DNA of 64,000 bases from Pardosa pseudoannulata (Eukaryota; Arthropoda; Arachnida; Araneae; Lycosidae): NCBI GenBank assembly GCA_032207245.1, contig CM063509.1, forward strand, positions 457,501 to 521,500, written 5' to 3'. This document shows, piece by piece, positions 1 through 10,343 of this stretch (positions within the stretch are counted from its first letter, which is position 1; each line of letters starts with the position of its first letter). A program made the position numbers and the translations under genes. The notes under the pieces were generated by a model. That model searched no databases and was not told where the DNA came from. It saw only the letters and a list, made by a program, of their open reading frames with translations.

Positions 1-39
1 ATACTGCAGAAAAAGTGCAAGCGAAATAGAAATCAGATT

Positions 40-105
40 GCCCGTACGCCGTACGGGCAAATCAGTACAGGTCCGAAAGCTGTGCCCACACGGCGTACGG
101 GCAAA
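40..105. repeat. Pair of GTACGGGC palindromes
   Basis: Bases 40-58 form a 19-base palindrome around one central base (GCCCGTAC at its left edge, GTACGGGC at its right). A second, imperfect copy lies at 85-102. The right half plus its A-tail is repeated directly at 50-61 and 94-105. This is GC-rich in an AT-rich setting. It could be a protein-binding site or a transposon-end relic. I do not recognise the family. Confidence 0.5.
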
Positions 106-585
106 ACAGGGAAGGAGTTAATAAATGCTTCTAATTTTGGATATTTACAGCGATATTATAAAATCACAATCACAAATGTATACCTGTATTTTTTTATAAT
201 TCATTTATCAGAGTATACGTTATATTTTTAATTCCGAAAGAAATGCCTCATTGTAAACATAATTCTCCTTAGGAAAGGATTTTGGATTTAATCTTTAAGC
301 TTCGGCTGACCATTAGCTTGCGTTTGGACTACAAATCGGCAACATTTTCGAAAATTCTCCTTCCACTTTCTCCAGAGGGAAAAATGTTTTGTCCTATTGG
401 AGTGGAGGTTGTTACAATGCAGGGTTGCTCTAAAACCAGTCTGAAAGTTGTTATTTGACATCTCACTTTGAGAAAGACCGTTAAGTTTTGGAGCCCTGAT
501 CAGATTAAATAAAAAAATAAACGACGGAGGAAAGAAACTTTGACTCGCTTCCAAACGGATTTGGTTCACAAGATAGAATGAATAG
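106..585. other. Low-copy DNA, no clear gene
   Basis: No recognisable product. A 144-codon minus-strand frame (722 down to 288) is unbroken, but it begins at TTG and has no motif I know. Several plus-strand frames are also open for 30-50 codons (for example around 360-460 and 510-710), with ordinary-looking amino-acid composition. This may mean the stretch is decayed coding sequence related to the candidate exons just downstream. Confidence 0.4.
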
Positions 586-1049
586 TTTACAAACAACTGC
601 TGGACATGGACAAAAAAGCGCCAGTTGTTCCACATGTCGCCAAACAAAATCACATTCTTCCTTCCCGGTAGTGATGCACTCAGCAAAACTTCAACAATAG
701 GGAGGGACTGGCCAAATGACAAGTGAGTAATGACCCCGTCCCGGCAAAAGGGGAGAAATATCTACGGTACAACTGTTGTACCCTAGCCGACTTTTGAGTT
801 TCTAAATATTTATGGTACAACTGCTGTACCAGCCAAAACCTAAAAGTTAATTTTCTCTCCCATTTCAGAAACAACGAATGTGATGCAGAAACTGTTCAAA
901 GTAGCTGGAGACCAATCACGTTGTCAGCTGCTGATTTGCCGTCTTCTATTAAGAATACAGTAGTTGAAGAGTCCTGCAAAAATATCCAAGGGTTGATACA
1001 AAGAAATTCGTCATCTGACCCTGATGTTGAATCTACGGTGCATTTGTAA
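586..1049 (+). CDS. Possible two-exon gene remnant, unknown product
   Basis: An open frame follows the TAG at 583-585 and runs to 722, where it meets a strong splice donor (GTGAGT, 723-728). A pyrimidine-rich acceptor ends with AG at 867-868. The second exon opens in the matching phase (two bases plus one) and reads 59 codons to TAA at 1047-1049, followed at once by AATAAA at 1053. The intron would be 146 bp. The only in-frame ATG in exon 1 is at 634, giving about 89 residues. The protein is Ser/Thr/Asp/Asn-rich with no domain I recognise. Splice-phase agreement plus the poly(A) signal is what supports it; chance remains possible. It may be the 3' end of a longer gene or a transposon-derived exon. 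Confidence 0.3.
766..830. repeat. Two GGTACAAC palindromes in the putative intron
   Basis: GGTACAACTGTTGTACC at 766-782 is a perfect inverted repeat around one base. A near copy with one change lies at 814-830. Both sit inside the putative 723-868 intron, 48 bp apart. Whether they bind a factor or are relics of a repeat cannot be told from sequence. Confidence 0.6.
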
Positions 1050-1099
1050 CCGAATAAAAAATACCAAGCTGTCTGGAAAGAACAAAACAGCTGTTCTCT

Positions 1100-1234
1100 A
1101 TGGAAACATTGGATACATATTCTTCAGTCTTAACTCCTGAGGACCCCCCCCCCCAGTATAAGGATGGTGATTGTCTCAATATAGCATCATTGAAAAGGGA
1201 GCATTGTATCGAAATACAGCTGGGAATTCGATAA
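1100..1234 (+). CDS. Small ORF across a C11 run, unknown
   Basis: An ATG at 1100 opens 44 codons ending TAA at 1232-1234. The frame is open back to 1058. It reads through a run of 11 C (1144-1154, encoding a proline stretch) and stays in frame on both sides, with normal-looking composition (acidic before the prolines, basic after). It lies just downstream of the candidate gene's AATAAA. It may be another exon or decayed coding sequence. No family recognised. Confidence 0.2.
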   Translation: METLDTYSSVLTPEDPPPQYKDGDCLNIASLKREHCIEIQLGIR

Positions 1235-1569
1235 AGAAAAAGTGAAAGAACAAGTGAAACAGGAAGTTGACTGCGTATCATTGGATTAAAATTTAGCTAA
1301 ACGTCACAACAAGAGATTTATCCTTATTATTATTGACTCGCGCTGTGTTCTTATCTGTAGTATCTTAACATAAGTTTTTGATAACAACATCTTGAAAGAG
1401 ACTTTAAATACGTAGCTGTTTCTTTTATTTATTTATTTTATTTATTTATTTATTTTTTTTTTTTTTTTTTTTTGAATGGCAAAACTAGTTTAGTAACATT
1501 TCGTCACTAAATAATGAATTTTTAATAAGCAATCCAGATTCTTATAACAGCTTGCGCACAGATAACAAT
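1235..1569. other. Intergenic, with TTTA and poly-T tracts
   Basis: No gene seen. The only structure is a (TTTA)n stretch near 1425-1455 running into a poly-T run that ends near 1473. Confidence 0.5.
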
Positions 1570-1945
1570 AAAATTTCTTGATTATATAGATATATAAAAT
1601 ATATAATATATATATATAAAATATAAATATATATAATATATATATATAATAAATATATATATAAAAAATATATATATATATATAAAAAAATATATATATA
1701 TATATATATGCATATATATGCATAATATATTTGTATATAAAATATATCGTATATATAAATATATTTATATATATAATGTATATATAATAATATATGCATG
1801 TATTATGCATAAATATATGTATAATATATATATATACGTATATATGTATATATATGTATAAATATATATGTATATATATATATATATATAATAATATTAT
1901 ATATATATAAAAATATATAAATATAAAATATTATGTAAATAAATA

Positions 1946-1984
<39 letters not shown>

Positions 1985-2589
1985 TATATATGCAATGTAT
2001 ATACATATATATATATTATAAATATATATAAACGTATATATGTATATATATAAATATATATATAAATATATAAGAATAATATTATATAAAAAATATATAT
2101 ATATATATAAAATATATATTTATATAAATATATAAATAATATATATATATATATAAATAATATATATATATAAATATATATATAAATAAATATATAATAT
2201 ATTATATGAATATATATAAATATATATATATATATAACAATATATATATATATAAATATAAAAATATAAATATATGTAAATATAATAATAAATATAATAT
2301 ATTATATATATATAAATATATCTGTATATAAATATATATATAAATAATAATATATATCTACATAATATATAAATTTTTATATATAAAAATAATATATATA
2401 TAAATATAATATATAATATATAATAAAATATATATATATATTATAATATAAATAAAATATATATATAAATATAATAAAATGTATATAAATATTAAATATA
2501 TATATAGATATATATATATAAATATATATGTTTAATATATATAAAAAATATATATATATATATATATAAATTATAAATATATAATATAA

Positions 2590-2621
<32 letters not shown>

Positions 2622-2957
2622 ATATAATATATATATATAATATAATTATATATAAATATATATAAAAATATTTTATAAATATATATATAAATATAAAAAA
2701 AATATATATATATATAACATATATATAATACATATAATAACATATATAGATATATATACATATATAAACACACACGACACACATATATAAAAATATTATA
2801 TATATATAATATATAAACATACATACCACATATATATATATACACACACAACATATACAAAAATATACACACAAACAGATCACTCAGACACATCCACACA
2901 AGACATACACACAACACCCCACATAACACACACACTTAACACACAGAAAGAAAAGAA

Positions 2958-2990
<33 letters not shown>
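1570..2990. repeat. Long (TA)n block passing into (CA)n
   Basis: About 1.2 kb of interrupted (TA)n/(TATAA)n is followed from about 2760 by CA/ACAC-rich sequence, with a pure (CA)n run near 2961-2985. The long Tyr/Ile-rich frames here are artefacts of the dinucleotide. The CA part abuts, and seems to have replaced, the outer end of the Ty3 5' LTR. Confidence 0.95.
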
Positions 2991-3484
2991 TACCAAACAA
3001 TCTTCCACAAACCCTTCTATCCCCCTCACTTATAGAACCACTTAAATCTTAATGATAGATAAGCAAATGACAACCAAAAGAAATAATCTAAACGAAGAGT
3101 TGACACAAGACTGTCAAAAATAGAAACCTGATACAACCCCAACACCCCCGTTATTCTGACCACCGAGGCAGCAACGGCCAATAGGAAAGAACCTATAGCG
3201 CCCAGCACACGCCCTCAGGGAATCCAAATGGTCACAAGCAGAGCCCCAAAGAAACCCCCCAAGGAAACCCCCTTTGGATAGGAGTTTTTAGTTTTAAGAG
3301 TAAGACATTCATTCGCTTTTCTAGCTCAATAGCAGACGCTCACCGTTTTAGGCTAGCATCTTAGAGTACAAATCTGCAAGTAAATCTACTTCCTCGTCAA
3401 TATCATGTCTGGAGAAGAATAAAGGAGAAATTGGAAATATCACAAATAGGCCGACTGTTTGTTTATTGGACACCCAGACATGAC
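2991..3484 (+). repeat. Ty3 5' LTR, chimeric or eroded U3
   Basis: From about 3171 to 3484 it matches the 3' LTR (10033-10347) with only about three differences by eye. Upstream of 3171 the match drops abruptly to scattered blocks, such as the segment around GACTGTCAAA, and then vanishes into the (CA)n tract. It ends in TGACA like the 3' LTR. The sequence after 3484 does not show a primer-binding site I can assign to a tRNA. Confidence 0.75.
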
Positions 3485-3632
3485 AAAATAGCCGAGCAGG
3501 ATGCAACCAGCGGCGAAAACCCCAATTTCTTGAACGGCGGGGGAGAACCGCAGTAAGAAACTTAACACCCTCTCCCCTCTACTGATGCCGGCGACAGGAA
3601 CGAGATAGGTCAACGACCCAGGGGAAACACTG

Positions 3633-4433
3633 ATGCTGAGAAGCGGAAGGATAATTAGAGCAGAAGCAATGCAAGGCCAAAGAGAGAGGCGTGAAATGAA
3701 TACCCCGCTGCAAGTACGATATACAGGAGAAGGGGAGATCAGCATAAGTGCGTACATCAAAATATTCAACTTCAAATATAATGATGCGAATACAGAAGAA
3801 AAGAAAACTATAATGCTAAACCTGCTTGACGGTCCAGCCCTAAACTACTTTATAGAAGAGTGCCTCGACTGTGACGAATGGGAAGAAATTATCCAGAAAC
3901 TTAGAGATCGTTTCGAATCGGAAAAACCCAGGGCAGAAGACTTATTTCTAAAAACTCTAAAGGACTATCCTGACTTCATTAAGTACTTCGAGCATAAAAA
4001 ACAAGTGGGTACTCAACTTGGGATGACAGAGGAAATTATAATAGAAGCACTCAACAGTGGCTTGCCCCCGTACTTAAGGAGACTGGCAGTACTGCAAGGG
4101 TTCGATACGACGGATGAATGGTTCAGAACCATGAAAAAGATCGAACCAGATAATTCTCAGCAGCCACCTACACGGCAATGGGACGCCCTGGCCAGGTACC
4201 CACACCAATATCGCAGAGATGACCGCCGTGATGCGCCACACCAGCATCGGAGAGATGACCGTCGTGATCCGCCACACCAGTATCGGAGAGATGACCGCCG
4301 TGATGCGCCACACCAGTATCGGAGAGATGACCGCCGTGATCCGCCACACCAGTATCGGAGAGATGACCGCCGTAATCCGCCACACCAGGGAAGGAGTGCG
4401 ACCCAGCCAAATCAAGGGCCGAGATACGAGTGA
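3633..4433 (+). CDS. gag: Ty3/gypsy Gag
   Basis: 266 codons from an ATG 149 bp after the LTR. Gag forms the capsid of the intracellular particle that packages element RNA. The N-terminal two thirds looks like a Ty3-type capsid: charged, helical, with a GPALNYF-like stretch near residues 68-74. The usual CCHC zinc knuckle is absent. In its place are five copies of a 12-residue Arg/Asp-rich repeat (residues about 194-253), which may serve for RNA binding (inference). The frame ends in a single UGA (4431-4433), and pol continues in the same frame right after it. Confidence 0.85.
   Translation: MLRSGRIIRAEAMQGQRERREMNTPLQVRYTGEGEISISAYIKIFNFKYNDANTEEKKTIMLNLLDGPALNYFIEECLDCDEWEEIIQKLRDRFESEKPRAEDLFLKTLKDYPDFIKYFEHKKQVGTQLGMTEEIIIEALNSGLPPYLRRLAVLQGFDTTDEWFRTMKKIEPDNSQQPPTRQWDALARYPHQYRRDDRRDAPHQHRRDDRRDPPHQYRRDDRRDAPHQYRRDDRRDPPHQYRRDDRRNPPHQGRSATQPNQGPRYE
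4212..4391 (+). repeat. 36-bp tandem repeat in gag, five copies
   Basis: Five in-frame 36-bp units encode RRDDRRDxPHQY-type dodecapeptides. The x position runs Ala, Pro, Ala, Pro, then Pro in a last copy reading N for D, so the array looks like duplicated 72-bp dimers. The last unit ends in Gly. The symmetric composition also leaves both other frames and the opposite strand open, which explains the overlapping spurious ORFs. Confidence 0.9.
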
Positions 4434-6785
4434 CAACGATTCAACGTACAAGCTCGTTTTGACAATGTGCTTGTGGAGGCAATTTTAGACACAGCCTCTG
4501 ATGTGACAATTCTCCCATCTAAACTATTTCAAAAATTAAAAAACAAAGTGAACTATAGTGCCAACACCCGGGCTCAACAGATAAGACAGCTACACGGCGC
4601 AGCCCATGTAAGTACTATCATTCATGTACTATTAACAATTGGAAGTATATCCGAGTACGTTAAAGTTTATGTTGTCGAATGCGAGATCCCATATGCAATT
4701 ATTTCTTGTAACCATATTAGCCTTTTTCAATTAAGTTTAAATTTTCAAAATTTTAATGTGTATCAAAAGGGACGCAACATATCTTACAAACACGAATCTA
4801 CTTCCAAAAATAATTATTATTGTCATGGGCATGATAGCGAATTAAGAACTAAAATTAAACAATGTCATTTTAATAATAATAATGGTCAAAATGAACTGTA
4901 TGATAATGATTTTAAGTGTCAGAATTATGTTTATAATGCTGAGAATAATTGCCAAGTTGATAACCATTATAAGTGTTCTGATTTTAATGAAAAATATGAA
5001 TCTGATAATGAGTGTAGCGATATTGATAATTTTCATGATTGTACTAAATTGACACTCAATTGTGAGAATGAGGGAACTATAATAAGTACACTAAATAACA
5101 CTACATCAAAATGGAAGGATCCATTAAATAATGTAGTTTCTGAATTCCCAAATATATTTGCAAAAAGCAAGTATGACGTAGGTAATATTAAATTGGACCC
5201 ACCGCGTGTCAGGTTAACATCCCAAATTCCTGTATCCCAAAGGCCATATCGTTCATCCTTCAAGGACAATGATGAAATTAAGAAGCAAATAGATGAGTTA
5301 CTAGCGGCTAACTTAATTAAACCATCCTGTAGCCCATACGCAGCGCCGATTACGCTAGTTTACAAAAAAGATGAGGGAGCCAAAAATAGATTATGCATAG
5401 ACTACCGACGTTTAAATAGTGTAACTACACCTGATTGTGAAGCGATTCCTCGCATAGACGGATTATTAGATTTGTTGTCCAGTGCAAAAATTTTTTCAAC
5501 ACTAGACCTCGCATCAGGATACTGGCACATTAAATTACATGAAGAGGACACCGAAAAACTGGCTTTTACTTCAAATTTTGGCTTGTATGAGTGGTTGCGG
5601 CTACCCTTTGGATGGCGTAACTCGCCCGCAATTTTTCAGCGAGCCATACGACAGATTTTACAAAAAAATAAAATTGATTTCGCGCTTAATTACTTCGACG
5701 ACATAATCGTCTATTCGCAAAATATTGACGAGCATATAAAACATCTAAGAAAAATATTCCAAATTTGCCAAACCGAAAACATTAAATTAAAATTATCTAA
5801 ATGTCAATTTGCACAAACCAAAATAAAATTTCTCGGATATGAGATCGAAGATGGTACATTCTTACCTGCTAATGCAAATGTCGAAACCATTAAAAAATTG
5901 ATTCCACCAAAAAATGTTAAACAACTACAGAGATTTCTTGGCAGTATCAACGTTTATCACAAATTTATTCAAAATTATTCCAGTATCCGAGCTCCACTAA
6001 ATAACTTATTAAAAAAGAATGTGCCATGGAAATGGACCACCGATTGTCAAAACTCTTTCCAAAAATTAAAGGATGCACTGATCTCAAAACCTATTCTTAA
6101 ATTGTTTAATCCAAATTATCCGATCCATCTGTTTGTTGATGCGAGTACAGCAGGTGTCGGAGCAGTGCTCAAACAGGTTCAGCCGGATGGAAAAATGTGT
6201 CCGATAGCCTTTCATTCCAGAACTTTAAGATCCTATGAAAAAAATTATACAATTTCAGAGTTAGAATGTTTAGCAATTGTTGATGGGGTCGACCGATTTC
6301 ATTGCTATTTACACGGCACCCCTTTTACCATCCACACCGATCATTCAGCACTTGTCTGGTTAAAAACTATTAAAAACCCAACAGGTAGACTATTCAGGTG
6401 GTCCCTAAAATTGTCTATGTACCAATTTGAGGTGAAATATCAAAAAGGAAAAACGAATTATGAAGCGGACATGCTATCCCGCAATCCGACCTGCCACTTT
6501 ACAACTATGACAGAAGCTTCACCAAAACAATTACTTGAACCGGACGAGATCGCAGAACATCAAAGAAACGAAAACACCAACGGGCCAAATTTCACCAAAA
6601 TACAGAACTTATGGACAGTAAAGAAACAGGGTCTTACGAAAATAGTAGTCCCATCAACCTTACGTCTTAAATTACTGACTAAGGCACATGATGATTTTGG
6701 ACATCCAGGTATCAAATCCATGCTAAATTTAATTTCCCCGTATTATTATTGGGCCGATATTATAAAAGGACGTTGTAAATTTTAA
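4434..6785 (+). CDS. pol: Ty3/gypsy Pol: protease, RT, RNase H
   Basis: The frame opens directly after the gag UGA. Its first candidate start, at 4467, is GTG, and no ATG precedes the protease, so expression would need UGA readthrough or an ancestral sense codon. Residue numbers are from 4467. The aspartic protease motif LDTASDV has its Asp at about residue 8. Reverse transcriptase follows, with the catalytic YFDDI at 409-413 (nt 5691). RNase H has LFVDAST with Asp558 and ISELE further on. An integrase zinc-domain start follows, with His at about 741 (HDDFGHPG). Residues about 110-200 between protease and RT are Asn/Cys-rich and low-complexity. The frame terminates early inside integrase at 6785 because of a T-run frameshift. 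These enzymes would copy element RNA into cDNA within the particle. Confidence 0.9.
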   Translation, partial: QRFNVQARFDNVLVEAILDTASDVTILPSKLFQKLKNKVNYSANTRAQQIRQLHGAAHVSTIIHVLLTIGSISEYVKVYVVECEIPYAIISCNHISLFQLSLNFQNFNVYQKGRNISYKHESTSKNNYYCHGHDSELRTKIKQCHFNNNNGQNELYDNDFKCQNYVYNAENNCQVDNHYKCSDFNEKYESDNECSDIDNFHDCTKLTLNCENEGTIISTLNNTTSKWKDPLNNVVSEFPNIFAKSKYDVGNIKLDPPRVRLTSQIPVSQRPYRSSFKDNDEIKKQIDELLAANLIKPSCSPYAAPITLVYKKDEGAKNRLCIDYRRLNSVTTPDCEAIPRIDGLLDLLSSAKIFSTLDLASGYWHIKLHEEDTEKLAFTSNFGLYEWLRLPFGWRNSPAIFQRAIRQILQKNKIDFALNYFDDIIVYSQNIDEHIKHLRKIFQICQTENIKLKLSKCQFAQTKIKFLGYEIEDGTFLPANANVETIKKLIPPKNVKQLQRFLGSINVYHKFIQNYSSIRAPLNNLLKKNVPWKWTTDCQNSFQKLKDALISKPILKLFNPNYPIHLFVDASTAGVGAVLKQVQPDGKMCPIAFHSRTLRSYEKNYTISELECLAIVDGVDRFHCYLHGTPFTIHTDHSALVWLKTIKNPTGRLFRWSLKLSMYQFEVKYQKGKTNYEADMLSRNPTCHFTTMTEASPKQLLEPDEIAEHQRNENTNGPNFTKIQNLWTVKKQGLTKIVVPSTLRLKLLTKAHDDFGHPGIKSMLNLISPYYYWADIIKGRCKF

Positions 6786-7719
6786 TAAACACTGTGAAAC
6801 TTGTCAATTCAATAAAAAGTCTACCCAGAAGAAAATTGGCCAATTAGAAGCACTCCCATTCGTTAGTGAACCTTTCGCACTATTAGCAATAGATACTGTT
6901 GGAGGGCTACATTATGCAGACTCCAAAAAACAATATTTACATATCATAGTCGATCATGCCACTCGCTTCGCATGGACATTTCCATCTAGAAGTATGACTA
7001 CAGATACGTATATTAACTGCTTAAAACAAATATTCCAAATTCAAACACCAATTAAATTACTAAGCGACAGAAATCCGGCCTTCACATCACCAAAATTCAA
7101 GCATTTCTTAAGAAATAATAAAGTAACACAGTTGTTAACTTCACCTAATCACCCGCAGACTAATGGGAAGGTTGAAAGATTAAATCAAACTCTAATCACA
7201 CGCATAAGATGTAAGATAAATACTGACGCTAGGAAGCTAGCTTGGACAAAACTCGTTGAACGTGTCACACATGAGTATAATAACACGCCACACTCAGTAA
7301 CTAAATTCACTCCCGCGTACTTGATGTTTGGAAAACTACCTCACCTCCCACCCCTAGCAGTGCAAAATCACAGTTGTCCTCCAGTCGAACAAGCTCGGGA
7401 AATAGCACTAATGAGGACCAAACAAAGTCACGAGGTCAATAAAAGAGTCTACGATAAAAAATTTAAATTACGTGAATTCAAACCAGGAGAGAAAGTAAGC
7501 CTACAATTGTTTCGTTATCCTAACACATCTAAACTAAATGCCGAGAGAATTGGACCGTTTTCTATAGTTCGTAAAATCTCAAGTGTTACTTATGAAATTG
7601 ACAGGCAACAGCCAGGATCAAAGAAAATGACCTCCATTGTCCACTCCACGAGATTAAGACCGTTTGTACAACAGAGTGACTTCCATTTACAACCGTCAAA
7701 AATTCCAGTCAGGGTCTAG
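6780..7719 (+). pseudogene. Ty3 integrase core, frameshifted off pol
   Basis: The reading frame continues one base out of phase with pol, starting at the T-run near 6778-6781. It holds the rest of the zinc domain (CETCQF), the first catalytic Asp (AIDTVGG, near 6890), the second (LLSDRNPAF, near 7065) and the catalytic Glu (NGKVERLNQ, near 7175). A C-terminal segment with GPFSIVRK and LRPF follows. All three DDE residues survive, so the one-base homopolymer difference is the only evident lesion in this part. It may be a real mutation or a base-calling error. Confidence 0.85.
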
Positions 7720-9685
7720 GGTCCGAAATATTGAAAACAAACATTAATGGTTTGACAAAAAAAAAGAGAGAGAGAGAGAGAGTTTAGTTGGATATTGATT
7801 TAGTTGGATATTGGTTTTAACCTCCCAAGGGTTTACCGTCTTGTGGTGAACATGGGCCTCACAAACCCAGGATACCTGAGTGATCTTTTAATCTTTTTGT
7901 GTGTAACAGTAAATTACTCTCTCTTTTGTGTTGAAAAAAAAATATAAATAATAATAAGAAATTGCAAAAATAAAAATGTATCAAAATTTCTAAGTCAGGA
8001 TTATGTAGCATACTGCGTTGTGAATGCCGCGTCCTTTAAGAAGCAGAGTAACCAAAAACGAAACTACCTTCCAATGTGGGTCAAAGAGAGAGTGACGTCA
8101 CAACCGTTCCCACTAAGGAGCGGAGCGAGGGAGAATTTCGTCGCGGTCAATCAACAAGGAGGTGTTGGTTCAACCCCCATCCCTCTGTAGGTCATTAACC
8201 TCATACCCCCCACAGTTTTCTCTCACAATTGAGAAGCGTCAATTCGTGTGTACTGTGTTGTGTTTTTTTTTTGTTATTTGTTTTTGTACATGAAGTCTAC
8301 TCTTGCTATTATGTTATAACGATGTTGCCAATTTTGTATAGGATGTTTTGAACAATTTGTAGTATATTATTTTTATTATTATTATTATTATCAAGTGTTA
8401 TTCTAGATCGTATTACCTTTCTGTATTTTAAACTGATTAGTGAATGTGAAATTTATATTAATGAGCAAATCCTAGACAGATGATTATTAAGGTGTCAAAT
8501 ATTTTTATTAAATTAAAATTAACATATTTTTATTAGAGAAAAAGTACCATGTTTTATTAGGTTAAAATGACCTAGTTACATAAGTAAATACAATTGAATA
8601 AATGGTCTCATTGGATAAGAGAAGGTTTAATTATAATAAAATTGGTGAAGGAGAAAGGTCGAGTGTGAGTAGACATGAACTAAAATCTAAATCACGGGGC
8701 TAAAGTATAGGAATCGATGGAGGCAGGCAAACGGCTAACTTGAAATCTAATACAAGTTACCTAAACAAGCTGTTTTACCATGGGTCACCTACCTTTATAT
8801 TTAGTTGGCAAAAGTATGAGGACTAGAAGTTAATTACACATGAAAATTTATAGGCAGGCCAAGCAGGAGTGATCTCTAATTAGAGCACCACCTACTTTCG
8901 TCATTTGTCTCGTAGCTTTCCCACGGACATGTGTGAATTGTGTAACACACATCTTCTGAGAGGAACAGCCAATTTTCAATCATGTGTAGTGTAATAGATA
9001 AATTATGGAATGGTGAATGTTACTTAAAAGATAGATTTGATGAGAAGACATCTGACGCACTCGATCTAGCTCAGTCCTGAGATCATGAAATTAAAGAAAG
9101 AATGAGAATTAAATGATAACAAATAGTTAAGAATTAAGTTATAATATCTGAATTAAAAAGTAATGAAGAATTGTTTAATATTGTAAATATTAATATTTCT
9201 GTCTTGTTGAAGAAATTGTAAAATTGACATAATTGACAACCATATTTTTCTATGTATGCTGTCTAACTTAGAAAAACTATATGCCTCATTGTTATATTTA
9301 TCATCCAAAAAATGGTCGTGACTAACAATTAAAGTTAGAGAATACTTGTGTCTAAAATTATTTTTGCAGAAAGGTTTAAGTAATAGAATAAATTTTGATG
9401 TCATATCATTTTAGGAAATTATTATTGTGTGTCTTCTTATATTTTAAGTCATATGTCAATTAAGTAGGAAGAAACTAATTATGTTATATTTGTATTACTG
9501 TGTTTATGTGTTATTATTATAGTGTTATTGTAAGTACGTGATTTATATGATATATCACCTGTAATGAAAATGTGTTACCTGATTATTGTAAGAAAAAGAT
9601 TCTGTATGTATTCAGCTATATTCAAAATGTAAAGGAAGTACGTTCGACGGTCGAACAAAACTTGCAGATTTGTCCGCCCTTTTTC
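7720..9685 (+). other. Ty3 3' non-coding tail
   Basis: Two kilobases with no credible gene lie between pol and the polypurine tract. Visible structure: a (GA)n run near 7766-7782; a direct repeat TTTAGTTGGATATTG near 7783-7812; a 17-base block ACCTGAGTGATCTTTTA at 7874-7890 that recurs in both arms (25500-25516 and 53792-53808); and an (ATT)n run near 8363-8392. There is no env. This length is unusual for an element without a third gene. Confidence 0.7.
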
Positions 9686-9700
9686 AGAAGGGGGGAATAT
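9686..9700 (+). promoter_or_regulatory. Ty3 polypurine tract
   Basis: The purine run AGAAGGGGGGAA lies immediately before the TG that opens the 3' LTR at 9701. In LTR elements this site primes plus-strand DNA synthesis. Position and composition support the call. Confidence 0.8.
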
Positions 9701-10343
9701 TGTAATATAGGAAAAACAGATCGAGGAATATTGTAATGGAAGGAAAACAGATCGAAGAATAACACCCCCGAAGATAAAAAGTAATAGAAAAGACCCCCTA
9801 AATGTGAGAAGTAAACAGCTTTAACCACCAGACCATAGCTAACAAACAGATGTGTAACACCTGCATCCCATAAACAGCAAATCTTAATCCCCCTTTGACA
9901 TTACAGAAATCGTAAGTTAAAGAAGTTAAGCCCAGTCTGACACTAGACTGTCAAATAATTTAAGTTCCCCCAACCTGTGGTGAAAACATCTCAAAACAGA
10001 CCCCACGTTGTCTGTCCAAGCGAGGCGGGAAAGCAACGGCCAATAGGAAAGATCCTATAGCGCCCAGCACACGCCCTCAGGGAATCTAAATGGTCACAAG
10101 CAGAGCCCCAAAGAAACCCCCCAAGGAAACCCCCTTTGGATAGGAGTTTTTAGTTTTAAGAGTAAGACATACATTCGCTTTTCTAGCTCAATAGCAGACG
10201 CTCACCGTTTTAGGCTAGCATCTTAGAGTACAAATCTGCAAGTAAATCTACTTCCTCGTCAATATCATGTCTGGAGAAGAATAAAGGAGAAATTGGAAAT
10301 ATCACAAATAGGCCGACTGTTTGTTTATTGGACACCCAGACAT

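Noticed and set aside
288..722. 144-codon minus-strand ORF as a gene
   Set aside because: It starts at TTG, has no motif, and overlaps plus-strand frames with better splice evidence.
1490..2935. Long Tyr/Ile-rich ORFs on the minus strand
   Set aside because: They are translations of (TA)n repeats, which lack stops in some frames.
4074..4488. Overlapping ORFs on both strands over the gag repeat
   Set aside because: Shadows of the 36-bp array; only the plus frame from 3633 has gag features and context.
7720..9700. env-like third gene in the Ty3 element
   Set aside because: No frame of adequate length, signal peptide or membrane segments in this stretch.
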